A DNA stretch of 64,000 nucleotides from Halobacterium wangiae (GTDB lineage: Archaea > Halobacteriota > Halobacteria > Halobacteriales > Halobacteriaceae). The number at the start of each line of letters is the position of its first letter. Position 1 is the stretch's first letter. Positions 17,608-25,686 of this stretch are shown piece after piece. The notes under the pieces were generated by a model that was not told where the DNA came from, searched no databases, and saw only the letters and a list, made by a program, of their open reading frames with translations. The DNA lies in assembly GCF_021249345.1 (NCBI RefSeq), contig NZ_CP089588.1:2418001-2482000 (forward strand), given 5' to 3'. The translations under genes were made by a program, and so were the position numbers.

Positions 17608-18909
17608 ATGACCGAGTGGATCGGCGACACGTTCACGAGCGACACGGGCTGGAACCACCTGGAGACCCTCGTGGACGTCCGCGACCGCATGGCTGGCTCG
17701 CCCGGCGAACGCGAGGCCGCCGAGGTGACTCGCGAGGCTCTCGACGACTACTGCGAGGACAGCTGGCTCGACGAGTTCGACGTCCAGGGCTGGACGCGGG
17801 GCGACAGCGCCGTCGGGACGCCCCACGGCGAGGCGGACTGCATCGCGCTCCCGCGGAGCCCCAGCGGAGACGCGACGGGGGAACTCGTCGACCTCGGCTA
17901 CGGGCTCCCCTCGGACTTCGAGGAGACCGACGTCGCGGGGAAGGTCGTGCTCGTCTCCTCGGACGTCCCCGACTGGTACGACCGCTACCTCCACCGCCGC
18001 GAGAAGTACTACCACGCCGTCGAGGCCGGCGCAGCGGCCTTCGTCTACGCGAACCACGTCGAGGGCTGTCTGCCGCCCACGGGGAGCGTCGGCACGCCCG
18101 AGAACCCGCTCGGCGAGATCCCCGCGGTCGGCGTCTCCAGCGAGGTCGGCGCACGACTCGCCCGCCGCTCCGACGGCGAGTCGGTCACCGTCTCCGTCAC
18201 CGCCGACGTCCACGACGCCACCAGCCAGAACGTCCACGCCGTCCTCGGCCCCGACACCGACGAGGAACTGCTGGTCACCAGCCACGTCGACGCCCACGAC
18301 ATCGCGGAGGGCGCGATGGACAACGGGGCGGGCACCGCGATGGTCGTCGAGGTCGCTCGCGCGCTCGCCGACCGCGAGGCCGACCTCGACACGCGCGTCC
18401 ACTTCGTCTGCTTCGGCGCGGAGGAGGTCGGCCTCGTGGGGTCCGCCTACGACGCCGAGCAACGGACCCGCGAGGACGTCCGCGCGGTGCTGAACTTCGA
18501 CGGCGTCGCCCGCGGACGCACGCTGAAGTTCTACGCCCACGGCTTCGACGCACTCGCCGACGCCGCCCACGGGGTCGCCGACCGCTTCGGCCACCCCGTC
18601 TCCGTCACCCCGAAACTCGGCCCGCACTCCGACCACTGGGAGTACGTCAAGTACGGCGTCCCAGGTTACCACGTCGCCAGCGAGACCGGCGGGTCGGGAC
18701 GTGGCTGGGGCCACACGTTCGCGGACACGCTCGACAAACTCGCGGTCCGGGACTTCCGCGAGCAGGCCATCCTGCTGACCGCACTCGCCGTCGAACTCGC
18801 CGACGACGGCTTCACCGTCGCCCACGCCAGCGAGGCGGACATCGCCGCCGCCCTCGAGGACGAGGACCTCGCGGAGGGCATGAAGGTCACCGGTGACTGG
18901 CCGTACTGA
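17608..18909 (+). CDS. M28 family metallopeptidase with PA domain insert
   Basis: A 433-residue protein with no signal peptide, so cytoplasmic. The zinc ligands of the M28 aminopeptidase family are in place: His226 and Asp228 (SHVDAH), Asp238 (AMDNGAG), Glu272/Glu273 (GAEEVGLVG), Asp298 (NFDGVA) and His369 (GWGHTFADTLDKL). Residues about 90-200 form the protease-associated (PA) insert (AGKVVLVSSD, AFVYANH). It removes N-terminal residues from peptides; specificity is unknown. Confidence 0.9.
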   Translation: MTEWIGDTFTSDTGWNHLETLVDVRDRMAGSPGEREAAEVTREALDDYCEDSWLDEFDVQGWTRGDSAVGTPHGEADCIALPRSPSGDATGELVDLGYGLPSDFEETDVAGKVVLVSSDVPDWYDRYLHRREKYYHAVEAGAAAFVYANHVEGCLPPTGSVGTPENPLGEIPAVGVSSEVGARLARRSDGESVTVSVTADVHDATSQNVHAVLGPDTDEELLVTSHVDAHDIAEGAMDNGAGTAMVVEVARALADREADLDTRVHFVCFGAEEVGLVGSAYDAEQRTREDVRAVLNFDGVARGRTLKFYAHGFDALADAAHGVADRFGHPVSVTPKLGPHSDHWEYVKYGVPGYHVASETGGSGRGWGHTFADTLDKLAVRDFREQAILLTALAVELADDGFTVAHASEADIAAALEDEDLAEGMKVTGDWPY

Positions 18910-18935
18910 CTGTCGCGTCGCCGACCCGAAGCCCG

Positions 18936-18945
18936 TAGCTTTTTG
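18936..18945 (+). promoter_or_regulatory. TATA/T-run upstream of the leader ORF
   Basis: TAGCTTTTTG lies 26-35 nt before the ATG at 18971. It may also end the M28 transcript. The spacing suggests transcription begins at the leader ORF's ATG. Confidence 0.4.
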
Positions 18946-18970
18946 CGACTGCCATCCCCCAGTTCCCACG

Positions 18971-19003
18971 ATGAGCGAGACGCCTCTGTGGTCGTGGCCA
19001 TGA
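18971..19003 (+). CDS. Ten-codon leader ORF overlapping the NAD-kinase-like gene
   Basis: ATG AGC GAG ACG CCT CTG TGG TCG TGG CCA TGA encodes MSETPLWSWP. Its TGA overlaps the ATG of the next gene (ATGA at 19000). With a TATA-like box about 27 nt upstream, it would be the first translated ORF of a leaderless transcript. The alternative is that it is a chance ORF and translation starts at 18988 or 19000. Confidence 0.35.
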   Translation: MSETPLWSWP

Positions 19004-19725
19004 CCCGCGTCGGCCTGCTCGGCCCCGACGCCGCCTCGGCCGCCGAACGCATCCGCGACGCGGGCGGCGACGCAGTGGTCGGTCCCGACGCCGACGACGC
19101 GAGCGTGGACGTCCTCGTCGCACTCGACGAGGACGCTCTACTCGACGCGCTCGCCGCCGCCCGCGACGTCCCAGTGTTGCCGGTCGACACGGGCCGGGAG
19201 TACGGCGGCGTCCCGGCGCCGGGACGGACGCGTGCGCTCGACGCGCTCGCCGCGGGCGACTTCGACGTAGAGACGCGCCAGACCCTCTCGGTCACCGTGG
19301 GCGACACCACGCTGCGCGCGCTCGCGGACGTCACGCTCGTGACCACTGAGGCCGCCCAGATATCGGAGTTCGCCATCCGCGCGGACGGTCGCGACGTGGA
19401 CACCGTGCGCGCGGACGGCGTCGTCGCCGCCACCCCCGCCGGAAGCCACGGCTACGCTGCCGACGCGGGCGGCCCGCTGCTCGCCAGTGACGCGGACGTC
19501 GTCGCCGTCGTCCCCATCGCCCCGTTCCGCATCTCGCGGGACCGCTGGGTGCTCGCCCCGCCGACGTCGTTCACGGTGGTGCGCGACGGGCCGGCGGTCG
19601 ACCTGTACGTCGACGGTCGCGAACTGGGCCCCGTCGCGGCCCACGACGACGTGGAACTCGACTGGGGGGAGCCGTTCCCGGTCGCCACGGTGGCCGGATC
19701 CCGCCCGGAACCGACGTTCGACTGA
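19000..19725 (+). CDS. NAD kinase-like protein lacking the GGDG motif
   Basis: A 241-residue paralogue of NAD(+) kinase. The C-terminal half keeps the family features: DGVVAATPAGSHGYAADAGG corresponds to the usual STPTGSTAYSLSAGG, followed by FRISRDRWVLAPP. In the N-terminal half the nucleotide-binding GGDG is replaced by LVALDEDALLDAL, and the NE motif by TTEAAQISEFAIR. Catalysis is therefore doubtful. The start at ATG 19000 (MTRVGLLGPD) fits; GTG 18988 would add four residues. Confidence 0.75.
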   Translation: MTRVGLLGPDAASAAERIRDAGGDAVVGPDADDASVDVLVALDEDALLDALAAARDVPVLPVDTGREYGGVPAPGRTRALDALAAGDFDVETRQTLSVTVGDTTLRALADVTLVTTEAAQISEFAIRADGRDVDTVRADGVVAATPAGSHGYAADAGGPLLASDADVVAVVPIAPFRISRDRWVLAPPTSFTVVRDGPAVDLYVDGRELGPVAAHDDVELDWGEPFPVATVAGSRPEPTFD

Positions 19726-19741
19726 GCGCATTGGAAAAGAC

Positions 19742-19747
19742 ATAATA
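19742..19747 (+). promoter_or_regulatory. TATA box of the 19771 gene
   Basis: ATAATA is 24-29 nt before ATG 19771, fitting leaderless expression. Confidence 0.5.
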
Positions 19748-19770
19748 CCGCCACACGACGACCAACGACT

Positions 19771-20211
19771 ATGGCAGACCCATCGGTCACGCTCTTCGGG
19801 CCGCTCGACACGCTGCTCGCCCCCTACATCGAGTGGGCGCTCCTGGCGATGATCCTTCTGAACTTCCTCAGTCGGCGCGTCGCGCACAGCGCCCACAGAC
19901 GACGGGCCGACGACGGTGCCGACGCCATCTCGTGGCACCCGTTCCACGCGTTCACGTCGTGGGGGCTGGTGCTGTTGAGCTTCTACTTCCTCACGCTCCA
20001 CGCCCACGCCGGTATGGTGCTGTCCGCGCTCGTCCTCGGGACGTTCGTCGCGGACTTCTTCGAGGTCGAGGCTCGGAAGGTCGAGGTCCGCGAAGGGCTG
20101 GACCTCGAGATGCCGAAGGGGGCGACGGTGGCCGCGACGCTCACGTTCCTCTACATCGGCTACCTCAGTCTCTTCTTCGTCATCGAGCCCTACTGGTCGC
20201 AGGTCATCTGA
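19771..20211 (+). CDS. Small haloarchaeal membrane protein (probably DUF7313)
   Basis: A 146-residue protein with about four helices. Two histidine-bearing segments, SWHPFHAFTSWG and LTLHAHAGMV, face the middle of the membrane region, and an acidic/basic loop (VEARKVEVREG) follows helix three. I remember such a protein being annotated near the haloarchaeal cytochrome bc operon (DUF7313, not checked). It lies 423 bp from that operon, pointing toward it. Function unknown; the histidines could bind a cofactor. Confidence 0.75.
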   Translation: MADPSVTLFGPLDTLLAPYIEWALLAMILLNFLSRRVAHSAHRRRADDGADAISWHPFHAFTSWGLVLLSFYFLTLHAHAGMVLSALVLGTFVADFFEVEARKVEVREGLDLEMPKGATVAATLTFLYIGYLSLFFVIEPYWSQVI

Positions 20212-20634
20212 GGCGGCGACCCCAGTAGCGGTCCGTCGCTGTACGCCGGTCGAACACCCCGTGGAGCAGCCAGTTCGTGGCCGCCCGTTCCACTGTGGCC
20301 GGGGTCGTCTGAACTCGCCGTCTCGTGTGTTCTGTACTACCACAAGCTACGTCGTCGCACCGGATTGCTCTCTGAGACTCCTCGACGGACACGTGGGCGT
20401 AGAGCACGCCCACTCGGCACGTCCCACGAGCCTCACAGTGCTGGCTCAGCCCCGTTAGTTCGATAGCTCCCTGTCCAGCATTCGACGCCCCGTGGAGCGT
20501 TTCGACGGCCGGGAGGTCGGCCGAGGTCGCCACTCGACGCGCCGCAGTCGCTGCTCACTGGATAGTCGTCCGGAGGCCGTCCCACCACGTTCGGGAGCCA
20601 CTCTCCCGTGGCGGCCCGGCCGAGAAGCAGTCGG
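20212..20634. other. Intergenic stretch without a supported gene
   Basis: These 423 bp lie between two convergent units. Frames read as Ser/Arg/Cys-rich noise without coding bias. The only structure I see is a perfect 8-bp hairpin, GTGGGCGT (20393-20400) / ACGCCCAC (20406-20413), with a 5-nt loop. CCCCGTGGAGC occurs twice (near 20257 and 20490). Confidence 0.6.
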
Positions 20635-20895
20635 TTACTCGCCGTTCGCTCGCGCGTACAGCTCGCGACCGATCGGGACGCCGACCCAGAACAGCACCGC
20701 CCCGAAGATCGCCAGCCAGAACATCGCCTCGAGCAGCACGACGCCGAGCTGGTCGTACATCGTCAGCCCGTCGGGGATGCTGCCGGTGAGCTGTGCGCCC
20801 TCGAAACTCGGCGTCCGATACCAGCCTGCGAGCACCATCCAGATGAGGCCCGCGCCCGTCAGCAGGCCGAGGCCCTTTGCGAACTCGTCAGCCAT
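20635..20895 (-). CDS. Small membrane protein of the cytochrome bc operon (probably DUF7314)
   Basis: An 86-residue protein with two helices (LGLLTGAGLIWMVLAGW and VLLEAMFWLAIFGAVLFWVG) separated by a polar loop. It is the last gene of the cytochrome bc operon and overlaps the preceding gene by 8 bp. It is probably an accessory subunit or assembly factor, which is inference from position. The DUF number is remembered, not checked. Confidence 0.8.
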   Translation of the reverse strand: MADEFAKGLGLLTGAGLIWMVLAGWYRTPSFEGAQLTGSIPDGLTMYDQLGVVLLEAMFWLAIFGAVLFWVGVPIGRELYARANGE

Positions 20896-21181
20896 TGTCG
20901 GAGGTTTCGTCGTCGCTGTCTTTATCCTTTGCCATTCCGTCAGCGCGGAACCGCGACGCGAACGCGTACACCAGTCCGCCCGCGGCGATGAGCGCGACGC
21001 CTACGACTGCCAGCGGGACGCTCACTTCGCTCGCCGACGCCCGCCCCGCGTTGGTCGCGACGTCCAGCGAGACGAACCCTAGGACGACGCTCACGATGGC
21101 GAACAGCGTCGAGAACACCGTCACGGACTTGTAGAGCCGTTCGGGCACGACAACGTCGCGGCCGCGCGTGTCGTCTCCCAT
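20888..21181 (-). CDS. Small membrane protein of the cytochrome bc operon (probably DUF7315)
   Basis: A 97-residue protein with two helices (TVFSTLFAIVSVVLGFVSL and VPLAVVGVALIAAGGLVYAF) and a charged C-terminal tail (KDKDSDDETSD). It lies 27 bp downstream of the cytochrome b C-terminal subunit gene and overlaps the next small gene. Function unknown; co-transcription suggests the bc complex. Confidence 0.8.
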   Translation of the reverse strand: MGDDTRGRDVVVPERLYKSVTVFSTLFAIVSVVLGFVSLDVATNAGRASASEVSVPLAVVGVALIAAGGLVYAFASRFRADGMAKDKDSDDETSDNG

Positions 21182-21208
21182 CGGGTGAGAAGAGGTGGGG
21201 ACGGTACT

Positions 21209-21970
21209 TTACTTCGGCGGACGGAGCTTGTAGTACCGGCGGTTGAGGTCGTACATGTACCCCTCCCGCATCGTCTTCAGGGCGGCGTACGCCATCCCGC
21301 CCGCGAGCGGTGGGATGAGGAACGTCATGTCGAACAGCAGGTGGGGGTCCATCGGGATGAGGTTCTTGATCGACAGCGCGCTGATGAACAACGCGAACAC
21401 GATTCCCATCACGCCGACGGCCGCCCAGAACGGCTGCTCGACGGGCCGCCGTGCGCTCCCCTTGTTGAGGAACGGGACGATGGCGATGAAGCCGACGATG
21501 ACGACGTTCGCCATCACGCCGTACGTGCGGTCGGCGAGCAGCTTGTCGCCGCCGATGATGGCGAGGTCGGGGTTCAGCGGGCCGAGCTTGAGCAGGCCGA
21601 ACGACCAGTAGAGGTACCAGTCCGGCAGGATGATTGGCGGCGTCTGGCTCGGGTTGGCGGGCGCGCCCAGGTGGGGTGGCAGCGTCGCCGAGAGGAAGAA
21701 GATCATCCCGACGAAGAAGCTCGTGAGCGCGAGGTTCCGGATGAGCTCGTGGGGCCACACCGGGAACGCGAGCACGTCGCGCTCGACGTAGTCGGACTCC
21801 TCGCGGAGGTCCTGGTCCTCGCGTCGGGAGCGCTCGAAGTACTCGTAGGTCAGCCGGGAGAGCCCGACGGTGCGCTCCTTGCGTTCGCGCCACGTCGGGG
21901 TCTCGTCGTCCGGCGGGACGATACCCGTGCCGTCGGTGCGAGCCGCGTCGTCGTTGGTGTCTTCGGACAT
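21209..21970 (-). CDS. Cytochrome b C-terminal subunit (subunit IV-like)
   Basis: A 253-residue protein. After a hydrophilic 70-residue N-terminus it has the subunit IV/cytochrome b C-terminal plan: helices E-G and the quinol-oxidation-site motif ILPDWYLYW at about residue 115, a PDWY form of the classic PEWY. It completes the split cytochrome b encoded immediately upstream. With the Rieske protein it would oxidise menaquinol at the outer side of the membrane. Confidence 0.9.
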   Translation of the reverse strand: MSEDTNDDAARTDGTGIVPPDDETPTWRERKERTVGLSRLTYEYFERSRREDQDLREESDYVERDVLAFPVWPHELIRNLALTSFFVGMIFFLSATLPPHLGAPANPSQTPPIILPDWYLYWSFGLLKLGPLNPDLAIIGGDKLLADRTYGVMANVVIVGFIAIVPFLNKGSARRPVEQPFWAAVGVMGIVFALFISALSIKNLIPMDPHLLFDMTFLIPPLAGGMAYAALKTMREGYMYDLNRRYYKLRPPK

Positions 21971-21974
21971 TGTT

Positions 21975-22787
21975 CTAGTGGGGTTCCGCGATTCCCTGCA
22001 TCCACACCAGCCCGAGGTGGACGCCGATGACGGCCGTCACCACGAACGGGAGGAGGAACACGTGCAGGATGTACATTCTCTGGAGCGTCGCCTGTCCGAG
22101 CGAGAAGCCGCCGAACATCAGCTGTGCCACCCACTCGCCGATGAGCGGGATGGAGAGGCTCATCTCGACGCCGATCTGTCCGGCCCAGAACGCCAGCTGG
22201 TCCCACGGGAGCAGGTAGCCCGTGTAGCCGAACACCATCGTCAGGCTGAGCAGGATGATGCCGATGAGCCAGTTGACCTCGCGGGGCTCCTTGTACGCGC
22301 CCGTGAAGTAGACGCGGAGCATGTGGAGGAACACCGCGGCGGTCATCACCTGTGCGGACCACCGGTGGAGGCTCCGGAGCATGAACCCGAAGTTCAGGTC
22401 AGTCATGATGCCGGCGACGGTACAGTACGCGACCGTCCCGCTCTCGATGTTACACGCGCCCGCTGCCGCGGACGGCGAGTAGTAGAACCCGAGTAGCGCG
22501 CCGGAGATGGCGGCGACGACGTACGCGAGCGTCGAGAAGAACCCGAGGGAGTACAGCGGATACCAGTACCAGAACTTGTTGTCGAGGTTGTACTGCTCCG
22601 TGTGGCTCTTGGGCATCTGGAGGTTGACCCGGTAGTACAGCGTCTCCAGGAGCTCCAGGTAGTCCACGATGCGGAGTCGCTTGTCCAGCCAGACCAGCAC
22701 CGTGAGGAACGTCGTCTCTATCGGCGTCAGGTCCTTCTCCTCGATCCAGGCTTCGTGGTCGTGGTCGTCCTTGCGTTCGATGCTCAT
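21975..22787 (-). CDS. Cytochrome b N-terminal subunit (b6-like)
   Basis: A 270-residue protein with four helices. Haem b ligands are His141 and His155 in one helix (LRSLHRWSAQ, FLHML) and His242 and His257 in another. The 14-residue gap between the second pair is the cytochrome b6 spacing, not the mitochondrial one. The PWDQLAFWAGQIG segment belongs to the quinol site. Split b6/subunit IV organisation is normal in haloarchaea. The 4-bp gap to the next gene supports one operon. Confidence 0.92.
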   Translation of the reverse strand: MSIERKDDHDHEAWIEEKDLTPIETTFLTVLVWLDKRLRIVDYLELLETLYYRVNLQMPKSHTEQYNLDNKFWYWYPLYSLGFFSTLAYVVAAISGALLGFYYSPSAAAGACNIESGTVAYCTVAGIMTDLNFGFMLRSLHRWSAQVMTAAVFLHMLRVYFTGAYKEPREVNWLIGIILLSLTMVFGYTGYLLPWDQLAFWAGQIGVEMSLSIPLIGEWVAQLMFGGFSLGQATLQRMYILHVFLLPFVVTAVIGVHLGLVWMQGIAEPH

Positions 22788-22791
22788 AATA

Positions 22792-23628
22792 TCATTCCTC
22801 CGGGCGCGGGAACGCGATAAAGCGCTCCATCACGATGCTGAACGGGTCGTAGATCGACTGGTGGCACGGACAGTAGATGTTGTTGTCCGCGCTCTGGTAC
22901 GTCGACGAGCGGAAGCCCGGCACGCAGCAGAAGTGCGTACACTTGTTCAGGATGGCGATGAAGCCGTCCTGTGTCGCGGCCTCGAGGAAGTCGATGGCCT
23001 CCCCGCTCTCGCTCTGGATCTTCTCCTCGATGCGACTGCTCCGGATGATCTGGATGGGGATGGTGTTGTCGACGTTCTCCGAGCGCCAGGACGCGAGCGC
23101 GGGCTTCCCGATGCCCTCGTCGCCGATGTCGTTCGTCCACGTCTCGTAGTCCTGGAAGTCCTCGACGTTCACCTGCCCCGACGTCGGCTGCCAGTCGTAG
23201 GAACTCGGGCCACCGGAGTACCGGAAGTAGTTGTCGCCCTCGTAGCCCGGCTGGAGACCCTGGTACTCCTGGACGCCACAGTACTGGAACCAGTCCACCT
23301 CGTATGTGATGCCGCCGAGTTCCATGCGGGCGACCTCCACGGTCTGTCCCTGCTGTTCGACCTCCTGGATGTCCGGGTAGACTCCCCGGAGGTTCCCCTC
23401 GTCGTCGATCTCGAGGGGGACGATCGGCATCGAGCGTGGGGCCGGACCCGCCGTGTTCTCGACGCCGAAGTAGGTCGTCTGTCCACCGCCTGCGCCTGTC
23501 GGGTTCGTGATGGCGTTCAACGTCGCGACGCCGCCGGCGCCGACGCCGGCCATCCCGGCGCTGCCGACGACGCCTTTGACGAACCGGCGACGCCCCGAAC
23601 TCTCTGGATATTTGTCGTCTTCAGCCAT
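22792..23628 (-). CDS. Rieske iron-sulfur protein
   Basis: A 278-residue protein. An N-terminal twin-arginine segment (SGRRRFVKGVVG) is followed by a hydrophobic stretch, so it is Tat-exported and membrane-anchored. The [2Fe-2S] boxes are CTHFCC (ligands Cys230, His232; Cys235 for the disulfide) and CPCHQS (ligands Cys253, His256; disulfide Cys255). An extra Cys234 sits beside the disulfide cysteine, where most family members have Gly. It passes electrons from quinol to a copper protein. Confidence 0.93.
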   Translation of the reverse strand: MAEDDKYPESSGRRRFVKGVVGSAGMAGVGAGGVATLNAITNPTGAGGGQTTYFGVENTAGPAPRSMPIVPLEIDDEGNLRGVYPDIQEVEQQGQTVEVARMELGGITYEVDWFQYCGVQEYQGLQPGYEGDNYFRYSGGPSSYDWQPTSGQVNVEDFQDYETWTNDIGDEGIGKPALASWRSENVDNTIPIQIIRSSRIEEKIQSESGEAIDFLEAATQDGFIAILNKCTHFCCVPGFRSSTYQSADNNIYCPCHQSIYDPFSIVMERFIAFPRPEE

Positions 23629-23631
23629 TGG

Positions 23632-24018
23632 TTATTTCTTGTAGAACGGGTAGACTGCCTGCTTGAACTGTTCGACGGTGCTGCCGACCGTGTCGACGCC
23701 GTCGACCTGGTCTTCGCGCACGTAGAGGTCTTCCCACTTCCGGCGGCGCTTCTTCACGATCATCACGTCCGGGAGGAACTCCTTGCGGTACAGCAGGAGG
23801 ACGAACGAGAGGTCAATGAAGATGGCCGCGAGCAGGAACCCGAGGTACATGTTCCCGACCGGGTCGTACCCCCAGCCCGCGACGAGGCCGTACGTGAACA
23901 GCGCGACGAACACGATCTCGATGAGCGTCAGCAGGACGATGGTGATCGTGGCTGCCGTGCTCTCGCGGGCGGGCTCGTAGCGGTGGATGTCGCCGTAGTT
24001 GCTTCCTTTCGAGGACAT
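23632..24018 (-). CDS. Small membrane protein of the cytochrome bc operon (probably DUF7318)
   Basis: A 128-residue protein with two helices (TITIVLLTLIEIVFVALFTYG and LGFLLAAIFIDLSFVLLLY), then a strongly basic stretch (VKKRRRKW) expected on the cytoplasmic side. The gene sits between the halocyanin-like and Rieske genes with gaps of 1-3 bp, so it must be co-expressed. It is probably an extra subunit of the haloarchaeal bc complex; the function is not known. DUF number from memory. Confidence 0.8.
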   Translation of the reverse strand: MSSKGSNYGDIHRYEPARESTAATITIVLLTLIEIVFVALFTYGLVAGWGYDPVGNMYLGFLLAAIFIDLSFVLLLYRKEFLPDVMIVKKRRRKWEDLYVREDQVDGVDTVGSTVEQFKQAVYPFYKK

Positions 24019-24019
24019 G

Positions 24020-24706
24020 TTATTCCTTGTTGGGTGCGCTCGCGTGCTGTGATTCGCCGTACTTCAGGACGAAGAACGTGTAGACGAGCGATACGATCAT
24101 CATCAGGACGGTGGCGATGCCGACGAAGTGCGCCTGGAACGGAACGCCCATTTCTTCGGGGTGGAGTTCCGTCTCGCCTTCCTCGCCCCCGCCGGGTGCC
24201 TCCCCGGACTCGTTGACGATGACGACCCCCTCCATGCCGAGGTTGACGTGGGGGTCACAGACGTAGTTGTACTCGCCGGTTGGACCCTCGAACGTGTGCT
24301 CGTACTCGAACGGCGGGTCGGCGATCTCCGTCTGGACGTCCCAGCTGGCCTCCTCGGGCACGTCCGTCGCGTGGACGTTGTGACCGGGGCCCTCCCAGAC
24401 CCACTTGACGGTGTCGCCAGGTTTGACGTACACCTCCGCGGGCTCGAACACGTTCTGGCCGTTGGGACCGACGGCGACCTCCTTCGTCTGGGGTTCTCCG
24501 CCGCCGCCCTCCTGGGATTCCGTCCCGTTCCCGGCCGTGTCGTTGCCGGCCGTCCCGTTGTCGGCCGTACCGTTGCCGGAGGTGGTGTTGTTCCCCTCCT
24601 CCTGCATGGCGACCGACGTGGGTGACGACCGCGCACCGGCCGCTCCGATGGCCGCCACACCGCCGGCCGAACCGGTCGCGATCTTCAGAAAGTCCCGCCT
24701 CTTCAT
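24020..24706 (-). CDS. Halocyanin-like blue-copper protein of the bc operon
   Basis: A 228-residue protein with a Tat signal (MKRRDFLKIATG). A low-complexity spacer at residues 38-62 follows, in which N-G/D-T triplets recur every five residues. The copper domain has ligands His109, Cys150, His153 and Met158 (GPGHNV, YVCDPHVNLGM), and a C-terminal helix lies at about 195-217. It is the likely electron acceptor of the Rieske protein, replacing cytochrome c. It heads the operon 24706 to 20635. Confidence 0.9.
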   Translation of the reverse strand: MKRRDFLKIATGSAGGVAAIGAAGARSSPTSVAMQEEGNNTTSGNGTADNGTAGNDTAGNGTESQEGGGGEPQTKEVAVGPNGQNVFEPAEVYVKPGDTVKWVWEGPGHNVHATDVPEEASWDVQTEIADPPFEYEHTFEGPTGEYNYVCDPHVNLGMEGVVIVNESGEAPGGGEEGETELHPEEMGVPFQAHFVGIATVLMMIVSLVYTFFVLKYGESQHASAPNKE

Positions 24707-24809
24707 ACAGTTTGGAATCAGGAAGGCATCTGCATAAACCCACCGATGGTAGTCCGACGGTGGACCTAACGTATTCGGGTTCTGCGGCCGGGATTCGGGG
24801 TTCTCGCGG

Positions 24810-25646
24810 TCACTCCTCCCGGTCCGTCTCCGGCACGAACGCCGGCCGCTCGCCGTCTCCGAGACCCGCCGAACGCAGTCGGTTGCGGAACTCCTCGGAG
24901 CGGAACCTGTCGGAGAGTCGCGCGTTCGCGACGACCAGTAGCATCAGTCCGCCGAACAGCAGGAAGCCGATGCCCGCGATGACGGCGACGATCGCGGAGT
25001 CCCCCAGCGGGTGGAGTTCCAGCGTCGTCCCGGCGACGGTGCAGTTGCGTGCGCTCGACCCCACGACCTGCGGGCACGTCCGCACGAGCGGGTCGTACGT
25101 GAACGGCGACACGAACAGCAGCAGTCCGGCGACGACCTGCGCGAGACCGACGTACTGCAGCAGCGACGTGCCGATGCCGCTGCTCCCCTCGGGCACGTCC
25201 TGTGGGTCCGGCAGCCCCGCGTGTTCGGGCGGGTTCGGCACGTCGTAGTCGTCCATCGAGCAGAGCGCGACGGTCGGCTTCACGTCCCGGAGCACCGTCC
25301 CGCGGCCCTCGACGGTGCCGTCCCCGTAGACGATCGCGTACCCCTCGTCGGAGTACGCGAGTACGATCGGATCACCGTCGATGCTGTCCCGCTCGACGAC
25401 GGCGAACACGTCCCGCGTGGCGACCCGGTGACGGAGGTCGTCCTCGACGCGGTCGAGCAACCGCTCGCCCGTGATCCACGTCTCCGGGTCGAAGGCTGCC
25501 TCCCACTCGTCGACGGACATCTCCGCCATCTCGCGCGGGCCGAACTCCTCGAAGTCGTACTCCTCGTCGACCCGCTCGGCGAGGTCCGCAGGGGGCTCCT
25601 CGTCCCGCGGGGACGGATCGCCCCCGCCGGCGCTGGAGTCAGTCAT
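24810..25646 (-). CDS. Haloarchaeal membrane protein next to the bc operon (probably DUF7319)
   Basis: A 278-residue protein. An acidic N-terminal third (residues 1-60) is followed by a soluble beta-rich part (VLAYSDEGYAIVYGDGTVEG) and two or three helices after residue 155 (LQYVGLAQVVAGLLLFV, AIVAVIAGIGFLLFGGLMLLV). I recognise no enzyme motif. It lies 104 bp upstream of the halocyanin-like gene on the same strand and could belong to the same transcript. The DUF number is a recollection. Confidence 0.75.
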   Translation of the reverse strand: MTDSSAGGGDPSPRDEEPPADLAERVDEEYDFEEFGPREMAEMSVDEWEAAFDPETWITGERLLDRVEDDLRHRVATRDVFAVVERDSIDGDPIVLAYSDEGYAIVYGDGTVEGRGTVLRDVKPTVALCSMDDYDVPNPPEHAGLPDPQDVPEGSSGIGTSLLQYVGLAQVVAGLLLFVSPFTYDPLVRTCPQVVGSSARNCTVAGTTLELHPLGDSAIVAVIAGIGFLLFGGLMLLVVANARLSDRFRSEEFRNRLRSAGLGDGERPAFVPETDREE

Positions 25647-25686
25647 CGGCCGAGAGTTGCGGGCGGAGCGGGTAAATCCTTCCGAC

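Noticed and set aside
17602-18969. A 455-residue minus frame over the M28 peptidase
   Set aside because: It is Val/Asp/Arg-rich shadow sequence; all M28 zinc ligands lie on the + strand.
20204-20533. A 109-residue minus ORF in the gap before the bc operon
   Set aside because: Weak codon bias, overlap with the 3' end of the 19771 gene, and no recognisable pattern apart from scattered cysteines.
22669-24216. A 515-residue + frame opposite cytochrome b and Rieske
   Set aside because: Shadow of three clear bc-operon genes.
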